Source of the DNA: Corallococcus sp. CAG:1435
Lineage (GTDB): Bacteria; Bacillota; Clostridia; Christensenellales; CAG-314
Assembly (NCBI GenBank): GCA_000433775.1
Contig: HF998491.1
Span: forward strand, 38,864-51,846
DNA length: 12,983 nt
Direction: 5' to 3'
The notes under the pieces are model-generated. The model saw nothing but the letters and a program-made list of their open reading frames with translations. It was not told where the DNA came from and made no database searches. The translations under genes were made by a program, and so were the position numbers. Below are positions 7,033 to 12,983 of the stretch, one piece after another (the stretch's first letter is position 1; each line of letters starts with the position of its first letter).

Positions 7033-9312
7033 TTAGCCTTGAGCCGCCAAAGATCCACAGTAGAGGATGGCTTGTGCAGGTCCGAAGAAAGGTGATGTCT
7101 TGAAGTTAAGGATGTCCGCTTTGTACACATCGTAGTAGATGTTGCTGTACAAGGGGATATCGGGCAACAATTCGTTCCAACGAATCATGTATTGATAGAA
7201 CCACTTGTCGTATTCTTCGGTGTCACCGGGTTCTACGCTGTAAACCATTGCAAACGAGATGTAGTTCATGCCGAGTTTGTCTGCTCCGCCTGCTTTTGCA
7301 GCCGCTTCGTCAAAACTCAAACCTTGGTTTTCAGTATCCCACCAGGAGAATTCTGCATCGTACGGGTCGGAAAGGAAGTTTACACTGTAGCTGAAATATG
7401 CATCGTACATTTCAGGATTATCGTTTCCAATCCAGTTGTAGGAGTAGACGTACATAGCCGAATTCCAACCTGTTGCAAGGTTGTACATTCCGTAAACGGG
7501 AGTTCCGCCGTAACCGTATTCGGTAATACGAGAAAGTTCGCCTTGAAGTTTCGTGAAGTCAACTTCCGTCTTGGTCAGCAACATACCGATGCTGGTAAGA
7601 GCGTTTCCTTCGAGAAGCATTGTGGTAAGCAATTCGGAAACGGGGTTATCTTCACTGGACAGCCAGTTGACTGCAAGAGGCATATAGTAATCGTCGCCGA
7701 TCTTTTCCGTCTGATAGGTCTTACCGTCCGTTACGCTAACGGCTTTGTAAGTCAAGTTAACGTTGTCGGGACCGTATTCGCTTGCAGAAAGTTTCTTGTA
7801 ACGGATTCCGTTGCCCTTTGCGGGATCATAAGGAGTAGATCCGTCGGAATTATAAATCCAACCGCCTTCTTCCAAAACCTGTCTAGCCTTCGTTGCACTT
7901 ACGGCATAGGTGTTGAGGTTTGCTTCCAAAGCGTCTTCATTTGCAAGGTATGCGTCAAAGTTTACACTGTAAGGACCGTTTGTTACATAACCGTATCCGC
8001 CGGTGAAACTGTTTGCAAATTCTTCTCTGTCCAAAGAGTAAGCAATGGCTTGACGTACTTCCGTGAACATTGTGGGGCTGAAGTCGCAGTTGAACTGCAA
8101 TTTGCCGTATCCTGCACGGTCGTAGTGTGTTTCTTTGAAACCGCCGTCAGCAACCATAGACAGTGCTTGTCTTACGTCATCGCCGCCGGAAAGTCCTGCC
8201 AAAACATCAAGCTGACCGTTTTGCAACTGTGCAAATTGCGTTTCTGTCTGAGCAAGACGGTAAACGATGGTTTCAATGTGGGGTTTTTGTCCTTCGAAGT
8301 TGCCGGCGAAGTTAGTGTTGATTGTCAACGTTGCTTCTTTGGAAGTATTGTTCCATTGGCTGACTACATAAGGACCGGTGTACTCATAGGTTGTGTAGTC
8401 GAATCTTGCGTCTTCAAGGTGAGATGCCTTGTTGTAGGAATATTTCGCTTCTGGATCTTCCGTTTTTGCGTACCAAGAATCGGAAAGATATGCGCCGTTG
8501 CCGTCGTCTTTAACTTCTACACCATCACCCAAAATAAGACCGAGGTCGTAAGGAGAAACTGCTCCAAATGTATCCGCATAGTAGTAGGGATAGTAATTGG
8601 GACCTGCAATTTCAATGGAGAAAGTGTATTCGTCAATCAATCTAAGACCGGAAAATGTTTTGGATGCGCCTTTTACGCCGTCATTAGTTCCGTCATATGC
8701 GCTGAACGCATCATATCCGACAACTGCCTGACCTGCAAGGTTGTATTTCAAGCCTTCCATAGAAACGGGGGTGCTCATTGCAAGCGTGTAAGCAAGGTAG
8801 TTTGCTGCCGTAACTTCTGTTCCGCCGCTCATCTTGAGGCCTTCTTTGATTTTGATTGTTACTTTCAGGTTTTCAACGCCTCCGCCAACTTCGATTACTT
8901 CCTCGCTGTGAGAGTCAACAACCGTTTCGTTCCAGACATAAGAACCGCCCTTGTTGAGTTCCATTGTGGAATAACCAGTAGTAAGGTTAGCGATATCCAA
9001 GTCGGATGCGCCTGCAGAACCTTGACCCAATCCGGGGAAACGGAAGTCGCCGCTGAGCTGCGTGGTGCTACCGAGAATTACCGTACCGCCGATTTCAAAG
9101 TCGTTGTAAACGCTTCCGTCAGTGGGATAGGTAGGATCGGTACCGTGACCGGGGCACTTATCCGCACACACCGGGTCCGTACAATCGCTTGTGCACTTGC
9201 CGCAAATAGGACAAACGTGTTGACATTCGTGCTTTTGGCACGCTGTCAAAGCGAATGTCGCCACAAACAGCAAGACAAGGATTACGGAAACAAGTTTCAT
9301 TGTCTTTTTCAT
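7033..9312 (-). CDS. oppA: Oligopeptide-binding lipoprotein OppA with Cys-rich N-terminal module
   Basis: This is the extracytoplasmic peptide receptor that delivers substrate to OppB/OppC. A lipoprotein signal peptide (residues 1-24) ends in the lipobox LTAC with Cys25 as the lipid anchor. Residues 25-56 form a compact cysteine/histidine cluster (Cys 25, 30, 34, 37, 40, 44, 49, 53; a CPICGKC knuckle) that could bind metal or form disulfides. A solute-binding protein family 5 body follows, with TGPYVVSQWN (312-321), EVRQAIAYSLDREEF (418-432) and a LLPDIPLYSNIYYDVY C-terminal segment. At 759 aa it is longer than typical OppA (about 540-600). The ATG at 9312 follows GGAGG at 8-base spacing; an ATG five codons in lacks such a site. 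It is first in the operon. I found no convincing -35/-10 pair upstream. Confidence 0.95.
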   Translation of the reverse strand: MKKTMKLVSVILVLLFVATFALTACQKHECQHVCPICGKCTSDCTDPVCADKCPGHGTDPTYPTDGSVYNDFEIGGTVILGSTTQLSGDFRFPGLGQGSAGASDLDIANLTTGYSTMELNKGGSYVWNETVVDSHSEEVIEVGGGVENLKVTIKIKEGLKMSGGTEVTAANYLAYTLAMSTPVSMEGLKYNLAGQAVVGYDAFSAYDGTNDGVKGASKTFSGLRLIDEYTFSIEIAGPNYYPYYYADTFGAVSPYDLGLILGDGVEVKDDGNGAYLSDSWYAKTEDPEAKYSYNKASHLEDARFDYTTYEYTGPYVVSQWNNTSKEATLTINTNFAGNFEGQKPHIETIVYRLAQTETQFAQLQNGQLDVLAGLSGGDDVRQALSMVADGGFKETHYDRAGYGKLQFNCDFSPTMFTEVRQAIAYSLDREEFANSFTGGYGYVTNGPYSVNFDAYLANEDALEANLNTYAVSATKARQVLEEGGWIYNSDGSTPYDPAKGNGIRYKKLSASEYGPDNVNLTYKAVSVTDGKTYQTEKIGDDYYMPLAVNWLSSEDNPVSELLTTMLLEGNALTSIGMLLTKTEVDFTKLQGELSRITEYGYGGTPVYGMYNLATGWNSAMYVYSYNWIGNDNPEMYDAYFSYSVNFLSDPYDAEFSWWDTENQGLSFDEAAAKAGGADKLGMNYISFAMVYSVEPGDTEEYDKWFYQYMIRWNELLPDIPLYSNIYYDVYKADILNFKTSPFFGPAQAILYCGSLAAQG

Positions 9313-9352
9313 TGTAGTTCCTCCATAAAAATTTTCAACTTAATTTATTGCT

Positions 9353-9365
9353 CCGAAAAATTCGG
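9353..9365 (-). repeat. Small hairpin in the oppA 5' region
   Basis: Perfect 5-bp stem (9353-9357 with 9361-9365) with a 3-nt loop, about 40 bases upstream of the oppA ATG. A second short stem, 9388-9391 with 9397-9400 (4 bp), lies further up. These are only meaningful if the opp transcript starts upstream of 9400. Confidence 0.35.
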
Positions 9366-9413
9366 TACAATACTTATTCAGCCTTTTGGGTGGCTAACCC
9401 TTGTTTATTGGGC

Positions 9414-9451
9414 GATTTTGCGAAAGGTTCTCTGCCTTTTCCGCAAAAATC
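9414..9451. repeat. Bulged 14-bp inverted repeat upstream of oppA
   Basis: Left arm 9414-9427 pairs with right arm 9435-9451 over 14 base pairs (GATTTTGCGAAAGG against CCTTTTCCGCAAAAATC), interrupted by a 2-nt and a 1-nt bulge on the right arm, with a 7-nt loop. It lies about 100 bases upstream of the oppA start. It could be a leader structure of the opp mRNA or an operator; no T-tract supports a terminator. Confidence 0.5.
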
Positions 9452-9480
9452 AAAAATGCCCGAAACCGCAACAAAGCAAA

Positions 9481-9511
9481 TATACTACATCATCAAAATG
9501 AAAATAGTATA
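9481..9511. repeat. TATACTA inverted repeat
   Basis: TATACTA (9481-9487) and TAGTATA (9505-9511) are perfect 7-bp complements, with an inner CAT/ATG pairing (9491-9493 with 9498-9500). Each arm includes TATACT, a good -10 hexamer, facing right on the plus strand and left on the minus strand. I see no matching -35 for either, so promoter function is unproven. Confidence 0.4.
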
Positions 9512-9513
9512 CC

Positions 9514-9624
9514 TCTCGCCTTAAGCAATTCCGAGCTTACCAAAAAACGCACAATATTAAGTTCGTGGCTAATCGATACAACTTGGAGAACCTTCGGAGC
9601 CCTAACTTCAACGTTCTGGCGAGA
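9514..9624. ncRNA. Candidate structured RNA with cloverleaf-like junction (unidentified)
   Basis: Four helices can form together from Watson-Crick pairs: a closing 7-bp helix 9514-9520/9618-9624 (TCTCGCC/GGCGAGA); 9522-9526/9535-9539 (5 bp, 8-nt loop); 9559-9566/9578-9584 (7 bp with one bulge); and 9587-9591/9613-9617 (5 bp), which abuts the closing helix. This is a cloverleaf-like topology of about 111 nt. Because the pairs are Watson-Crick, they do not show which strand is transcribed. A plus-strand terminator-like hairpin follows at 9754-9793, whereas on the minus strand the fold would lie in the oppA leader. It does not match tRNA, tmRNA, SRP RNA, RNase P or riboswitch signatures I know. 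Confidence 0.35.
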
Positions 9625-9753
9625 TAACTATTCTCTGTTGATAATGCGTAAATTTTATCATATACGCACAGCACCGTCAACTGTATTTGACCAATTTTTA
9701 AGAAATTTACACGATTTTTTGCCCGAAAAACATGTTTTTGCCTGTTTTTTTAC

Positions 9754-9793
9754 CCTGCAACTGGGTGTTTGGAGGTGTTTTGCAGGCTTTTTT
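9754..9793 (+). terminator. Terminator-like hairpin without an assigned gene
   Basis: Perfect 7-bp stem CCTGCAA/TTGCAGG (9754-9760 with 9780-9786), 19-nt loop, then C and six T residues (9788-9793). It would act on the plus strand. No protein gene ends just upstream; the only candidate transcript is the structured segment around 9480-9670. The long loop lowers confidence. Confidence 0.4.
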
Positions 9794-9972
9794 CGTCTTT
9801 TATCGCTCAAAAAAACGCCTTTTACAACGTCATGTAACACGCTTTGCAAAGAAATTTTGCAGCAAAACAAAATTCATGTTGCCATTTTATGCCGCAAAAG
9901 CCGTCGCTAAAACGTTTAAGCAAGTTTTTTTCGACGGACAAACAAATTTCAGGCAACTTTTGCAAAACAGAA

Positions 9973-10002
9973 GCGGATTGCAACCATGCGGATTACAACC
10001 AT
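9973..10002. repeat. 15-bp tandem repeat, two copies
   Basis: GCGGATTGCAACCAT (9973-9987) is followed directly by GCGGATTACAACCAT (9988-10002), differing at one base. It lies immediately left of the alternating purine-pyrimidine tract. Confidence 0.8.
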
Positions 10003-10007
10003 AATAA

Positions 10008-10065
10008 ATATACGCGCACGCACGTGTACGCACGTATCGCACGCACGTGTACGCACGCATGCGTG
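10008..10065. repeat. Alternating purine-pyrimidine tract with 20-bp direct repeat (Z-DNA candidate)
   Basis: Bases 10008-10037 alternate purine and pyrimidine without a break. After a single phase break, 10038-10065 alternate again. Inside are two identical copies of CGCACGCACGTGTACGCACG (10015-10034 and 10038-10057, period 23), each with a CACGTG palindrome, and a perfect 12-bp palindrome CACGCATGCGTG (10054-10065). Such GC/AC-alternating DNA is the classic sequence type for left-handed Z-DNA under negative supercoiling. It sits between two divergently transcribed genes. Confidence 0.8.
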
Positions 10066-10315
10066 AGAAAACCTTTGTGCGCAATTTACCTGCAACTGAC
10101 AGTTTTTCCCTTTACGAGTAACGCTTTCACGCACCGATGCAACAAAAGCCGAAAAATTTCCTTTCTACCCCGTTGACGGCATGGCACAAAAAGGGAATCT
10201 CAAAGTAAAAGTAGAAAAACTACAAAAAAGTCCGACAAGGCAAAATGAACGGCGACATCATATAACGCAAAAAACAATCATATATTAAGCCAAAAACAGT
10301 GTTTGGAGATATTGA

Positions 10316-11791
10316 ATGAAAAAACTTGCCTGTGTGCTTATTGCGGTGTTTTTGCTGACTACCTTGGTATTGTTGACGGCATGCGACGACAACTCCATGA
10401 AAAATGCCGTCAAAAACGCCGACAACTACACCATTGTGTGTGCCTACGACGGGGAAAATCACATCCTTTCCGCCGTACAGACGGTGGAAATGACCAACCG
10501 TTCGTCAAACAGTTTCAAAGCGGTGAAGTTCCACCTGTACCCCAACGCTTACAGGGAAGACGCCAAAAACGCCGTCGTTTCCGCCACCTACAAGGGCATT
10601 GCCTACCCTAACGGCGAAAGTTGGGGAGAAATTACAGTGGACGGCGTGAAGGCGAAAGGAAACCCCGTTGCCTACACCGTCGAGGGGGAAGACTGCGACA
10701 TTTTGTCCGTGCCTGTGGAGGAATGGTTCCCCGACGAGAAAATTACCGTGGAAATTACCTACACCGTTTCCCTTGCCAACATCAAACACCGCCTCGGCTG
10801 GACGGAAAACAGCGTCAACCTCGGCAATTTTTACCCCGTACTGTGCCACATAGAAAACGACAACTACAGCACTTCCCCCTACTACAACGTGGGCGATCCC
10901 TTTGTCAGCGAAGTGGCAAACTACAACGTAACAATCAAAGTAGATGAAAGTTACATGGTGGCAAGCACGGGAAACCTGACGGAAGCCCATGCGGAAAACG
11001 GGTTTGTAAACTACAACTACACTGCCGACGCAGTAAGAGATTTTGCACTTGTTTTGAGCAACCGTTACAAAAAACTTTCGCAAACCGTGGATGACACTAC
11101 CATAAATTACTACTACTACAACGACACCGACAGCGAGGCTTCGCTGGACACCGCCGTGCGTGCTTTCGAGTACTTTTGCCGGAAGATAGGCGACTACCCC
11201 TACAAGCAACTTTCCGTGTGCGAAACGGACTTTTGCTACGGCGGAATGGAATACCCCTCGTTGGTGATGATAACGTCCGGTTCAAAGTCCTACCGTGAAG
11301 CAATCGTACACGAAACGGCGCATCAGTGGTTTTACGCAACGGTGGGCAACAATCAGATTGAAGACGCCTGGATGGATGAAGGTCTGGCGGAATTTCTAAC
11401 CTACCTGTACCTTGACAACTGCGACGACACGCCCCTTTCGCAAAACATTTTGGCAAACATAAAGACGTACACTACCTACGTGGACGTACTCAACAACTAC
11501 TACGACAACGTGGACATTACCTACCGCAGTCTGGACAAATACAAAAACGACAACGAATACGTGATAATGACATACATTAAGGGCAGTTTGATGTTCAACA
11601 CGCTGTACGAAACAATGGGGGAAAGCAAGTTTTTCAAAGCACTGGGCGACTACTACAAGCATTACTCTTTCCAAATTGCCACACCTGCACAAATGAGCGA
11701 CTGCTTTTCCAAAACGGGCGGAGCGGAACTGTCGACGATTTTTGCCAACTACGCAGAGGGAAAGGAAATTGTGGGAAAGGTTACCGACTGA
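10316..11791 (+). CDS. M1-family (gluzincin) metallopeptidase lipoprotein
   Basis: This is probably a zinc aminopeptidase displayed on the cell surface. A lipoprotein signal ends in LTAC with Cys23. The catalytic region has HETAH (zinc ligands H332 and H336, catalytic E333) followed after 18 residues by E355, the HExxH-x18-E spacing of family M1. Upstream, GGMEYP (309-314) stands where M1 enzymes have GAMEN. Y420 in MTYIKGSLMF, 65 residues after E355, fits the conserved catalytic tyrosine. The N-terminal half (about 40-250) is beta-rich, as in the M1 N-domain. At 491 aa it lacks the C-terminal helical domains of large M1 enzymes. The ATG at 10316 follows GGAG at 7 bases. It is a single gene with its own terminator, divergent from the peptide importer. 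Substrate specificity cannot be read from sequence. Confidence 0.9.
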   Translation: MKKLACVLIAVFLLTTLVLLTACDDNSMKNAVKNADNYTIVCAYDGENHILSAVQTVEMTNRSSNSFKAVKFHLYPNAYREDAKNAVVSATYKGIAYPNGESWGEITVDGVKAKGNPVAYTVEGEDCDILSVPVEEWFPDEKITVEITYTVSLANIKHRLGWTENSVNLGNFYPVLCHIENDNYSTSPYYNVGDPFVSEVANYNVTIKVDESYMVASTGNLTEAHAENGFVNYNYTADAVRDFALVLSNRYKKLSQTVDDTTINYYYYNDTDSEASLDTAVRAFEYFCRKIGDYPYKQLSVCETDFCYGGMEYPSLVMITSGSKSYREAIVHETAHQWFYATVGNNQIEDAWMDEGLAEFLTYLYLDNCDDTPLSQNILANIKTYTTYVDVLNNYYDNVDITYRSLDKYKNDNEYVIMTYIKGSLMFNTLYETMGESKFFKALGDYYKHYSFQIATPAQMSDCFSKTGGAELSTIFANYAEGKEIVGKVTD

Positions 11792-11810
11792 AAACAAACA
11801 AATGCATGAC

Positions 11811-11845
11811 GGCGTTTGCGACCAAGAAGGGCAAACGCCCTTTTT
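11811..11845 (+). terminator. Intrinsic terminator of the peptidase gene
   Basis: Perfect 9-bp stem GGCGTTTGC/GCAAACGCC (11811-11819 with 11831-11839), 11-nt loop, one C and then five T residues (11841-11845), beginning 20 bases after the stop codon. Confidence 0.85.
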
Positions 11846-12187
11846 GTTGCAAAAACAGCCAAAAGGACACAAAAACGCTGTACGTTGTAAAAAAAACGCT
11901 CCACCGCCAAGCAAGCAAAGACAGAACACACAGCAAAATGTCGTCGCACGCAGTAAACGCAAAAGCGGTTTTACCACCGGGCACCTTATTGCATGAAATT
12001 TACGGCGAAACCTGCCTGCTGCAAGGTGCTGTAAACAAACAATCACGCAGTAAAAAAGGACATAAACCGCAAAAAAACGAATGTCTTACCCTTCACAAGG
12101 GCGAACGTCTGAAAACTTTCGGCATACAATGGCAAGTTTTTCAACAAGCCCTACAAACACAATATTTTTGCAAACGGATGCAAAGTA
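11846..12187 (+). other. Intergenic stretch without a recognisable gene
   Basis: About 340 bases between the peptidase terminator and the thpR promoter. Open frames exist on both strands, but none has a ribosome binding site or a familiar product, and the one spanning most of it on the plus strand begins inside the terminator. Only a small perfect hairpin CCCTT/AAGGG (12089-12093 with 12097-12101) and an 11-base repeat CACGCAGTAAA (around 11946 and 12043) stand out. It may be decayed sequence. Confidence 0.6.
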
Positions 12188-12216
12188 TTGAAAAAACGCC
12201 TCAAAAGTGATACAAT
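12188..12216 (+). promoter_or_regulatory. Sigma-A-type promoter of thpR
   Basis: TTGAAA (-35, 12188-12193), a 17-base spacer and TACAAT (-10, 12211-12216) preceded by TGA, an extended -10. Transcription should start near 12223, leaving a leader of about 20 bases with the Shine-Dalgarno GAGGTGAG. Confidence 0.8.
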
Positions 12217-12244
12217 GTAGGTACAAAACAGCGAGGTGAGGCAG

Positions 12245-12784
12245 ATGAGAATTTTCGTAGCGGCAGAACTTCCGCAAAAAACAAAGGAAAATTTGGCAAG
12301 GTCGGCAGGGCAAATGAAACACTTTGCCGAAAAAGGCAACTTTGTGCCCATGCAAAACTACCACATCACGCTGCACTTTTTGGGAGAGGTTGCCGAACCG
12401 GACCTGATTTACGTGCAGAGCGCCATGGACGGAATACGCAATGAAAAAGCACCGTTGATAGCACTTCAGCAATTTACCGTGTTGCGTGGCGGCGACGTTG
12501 TGTGCGCACGCATACGCCAAGACGGCAGTCTTACGCAACTTCACGACAAACTGGGCGATTTGTTGGAGAAAAACGGCTTTGACGTGGAACACCGTGCCTA
12601 CCGTCCGCACATTACGATTATCCGAAAATACCGTTTCAGTTTGCCTTTTTCCGAAGTTACAAAAAGCGTGGACGTATTCAACAAGCAATTTTACGCAACG
12701 GAAATTGTACTGTACCAAAGCATTCTGAACGCAAACGCCCCCACCTACAAGGAACTGTACCGTGTAAGTCTGGCGGAAAACTGA
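12245..12784 (+). CDS. thpR: RNA 2',3'-cyclic phosphodiesterase (2H phosphoesterase, former 2'-5' RNA ligase)
   Basis: This is a 2H-family cytoplasmic enzyme that opens 2',3'-cyclic phosphates at RNA ends; related proteins join tRNA halves through 2'-5' bonds in vitro. Both catalytic motifs are present: HITLHFLGE (H40, T42) and PHITIIRK (H122, T124), about 80 residues apart as in the family. Length is 179 aa, normal for ThpR. I chose the ATG at 12245 (MRIFVAAELP, the typical family N-terminus). The in-frame GTG at 12236 lies within the GAGGTGAG Shine-Dalgarno. It has its own promoter, so it is not part of the peptidase unit. No clear terminator is visible after the stop. Confidence 0.93.
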   Translation: MRIFVAAELPQKTKENLARSAGQMKHFAEKGNFVPMQNYHITLHFLGEVAEPDLIYVQSAMDGIRNEKAPLIALQQFTVLRGGDVVCARIRQDGSLTQLHDKLGDLLEKNGFDVEHRAYRPHITIIRKYRFSLPFSEVTKSVDVFNKQFYATEIVLYQSILNANAPTYKELYRVSLAEN

Positions 12785-12983
12785 CGCCGTTGTCGCAAAA
12801 TTCAACACACGTATTAAAAAATACGGTACAATGGCAAAAACGGAAAAATATCTGTTCCGCCTTTGTATTGTTTGTGGTTTTGTTGTTGATGCAAGGACAA
12901 TTTCCTAGGGGTGAAAGCATTGCATTGTACAAAAAAGACACCAACCAAACGGACAACACCCGAAACCGCAACTTTTGTTGCGG
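12785..12983 (+). other. Region after thpR, possible start of another gene
   Basis: A frame open from about 12826 to the window end encodes a basic stretch, a hydrophobic run (FVLFVVLLLM) and a polar tail, like a signal peptide, but it has no ribosome binding site near any start codon. The ATG at 12831 gives only 25 codons. The final 18 bases (12966-12983) are a perfect 7-bp hairpin CCGCAAC/GTTGCGG around TTTT, cut by the window edge, so whether a T-tract follows is unknown. Confidence 0.3.
12810..12832 (+). promoter_or_regulatory. Palindrome next to a possible -10 box
   Basis: CGTATT (12810-12815), an AAAA loop and AATACG (12820-12825) form a perfect 6-bp inverted repeat directly before TACAAT (12827-12832). 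The -10 is good but no -35 at 16-18 bases is seen; TTCAAC at 12801 is 20 bases away. It may be an operator-controlled promoter for a gene to the right, or a weak hairpin after thpR. Confidence 0.35.

Larger units (their letters stand above)
9313..10315. other. 1-kb intergenic region between oppA and the peptidase gene
   Basis: No ORF here has both a ribosome binding site and a recognisable product. The longest open frame on the plus strand (from a TTG at 9401) has no Shine-Dalgarno and a composition unlike the neighbouring genes. The region instead holds the hairpins and repeats listed separately, in the order bulged hairpin, TATACTA repeat, cloverleaf-like fold, plus-strand terminator-like hairpin, 15-bp tandem repeat and alternating purine-pyrimidine tract. 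It must also contain divergent promoters for oppA and the peptidase. I could not place either with confidence. Confidence 0.7.

Noticed and set aside
9458..9472. 14-base sequence CCCGAAACCGCAAC shared with the window end (from about 12959)
   Set aside because: It has no structure or context in common at the two sites beyond the bases themselves, and one short match is weak evidence for a repeat family.
7192..9501. Very long open frame antisense to oppA on the plus strand
   Set aside because: It is a shadow of the oppA coding sequence: the product is Cys/Val/Arg-rich without motifs, while the minus-strand frame has a lipobox, family motifs and a ribosome binding site.
9514..9624. tRNA or tmRNA gene
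   Set aside because: The helix layout is cloverleaf-like with a 7-bp end helix, but the T-loop consensus, the D-loop GG, a sensible anticodon arm and an encoded CCA are absent on both strands, and 111 bases is too long.
9401..9910. 169-codon open frame on the plus strand in the intergenic region
   Set aside because: It begins at a TTG without a Shine-Dalgarno, crosses the cloverleaf-like fold and the terminator-like hairpin, and its product shows no family features.
10015..10057. CRISPR array
   Set aside because: Only two copies with a 3-base gap; no spacer-length separation and no cas genes.
10171..10183. 12-base repeat GTTGACGGCATG upstream of and inside the peptidase gene (again near 10373), including a TTGACG -35-like box
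   Set aside because: The upstream copy has no acceptable -10 at the right distance, and the second copy encodes the lipobox; coincidence is likely.
11806..12210. 134-codon open frame on the plus strand between the peptidase and thpR
   Set aside because: It starts inside the peptidase terminator, has no Shine-Dalgarno and overlaps the thpR promoter -35.
12678..12971. 97-codon open frame on the minus strand over the end of thpR
   Set aside because: It lies antisense over a well-supported gene, has no clear ribosome binding site and no recognisable product.

Overview
This window looks like part of a Gram-positive (Firmicutes/Clostridia-type) chromosome of moderate GC. Strong purine-rich ribosome binding sites, two lipobox lipoproteins (no outer membrane implied), the rpsJ-rplC order and Opp-type peptide import genes all fit. 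I cannot name the species; an uncultured Clostridia lineage is my guess.

Left end, minus strand (1-723): the start of an S10 ribosomal protein operon. The order is promoter (694-723), a structured leader of about 250 nt (434-687), rpsJ, then the first 30 codons of rplC. An intrinsic terminator hairpin (715-743) separates it from the operon upstream, and the S10 -35 box lies inside that hairpin.

Centre, minus strand (803-9312): a tightly packed peptide-import operon transcribed oppA-oppB-oppC-oppD-oppF plus a 65-aa membrane protein gene. The transporter is not a standard Opp system. OppC carries about 300 extra residues that read as a seven-repeat RCC1-like beta-propeller in its first extracellular loop. 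OppF carries about 200 extra residues, largely coiled-coil, between Walker A and the Q-loop. The lipoprotein OppA carries a Cys-rich module directly after its lipidated cysteine. OppB and OppD are nearly ordinary. These additions sit on both faces of one complex and are the most unusual thing here.

Between oppA and the next gene (9313-10315) lies 1 kb without a convincing gene. It holds a strong bulged hairpin, a cloverleaf-like multi-helix fold (9514-9624), a plus-strand terminator-like hairpin, a 15-bp tandem repeat and a 58-bp alternating purine-pyrimidine tract made of a 20-bp direct repeat.

Right part, plus strand (10316-12784): a lipoprotein M1-type metallopeptidase with its own terminator, an unexplained 340-bp stretch, and thpR (RNA 2',3'-cyclic phosphodiesterase) behind a near-consensus promoter. 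The surface peptidase and the divergent peptide importer together suggest extracellular peptide breakdown and uptake. The last 200 bases hold a palindrome next to a possible -10 box and a hairpin cut by the window end, but no gene I can defend.
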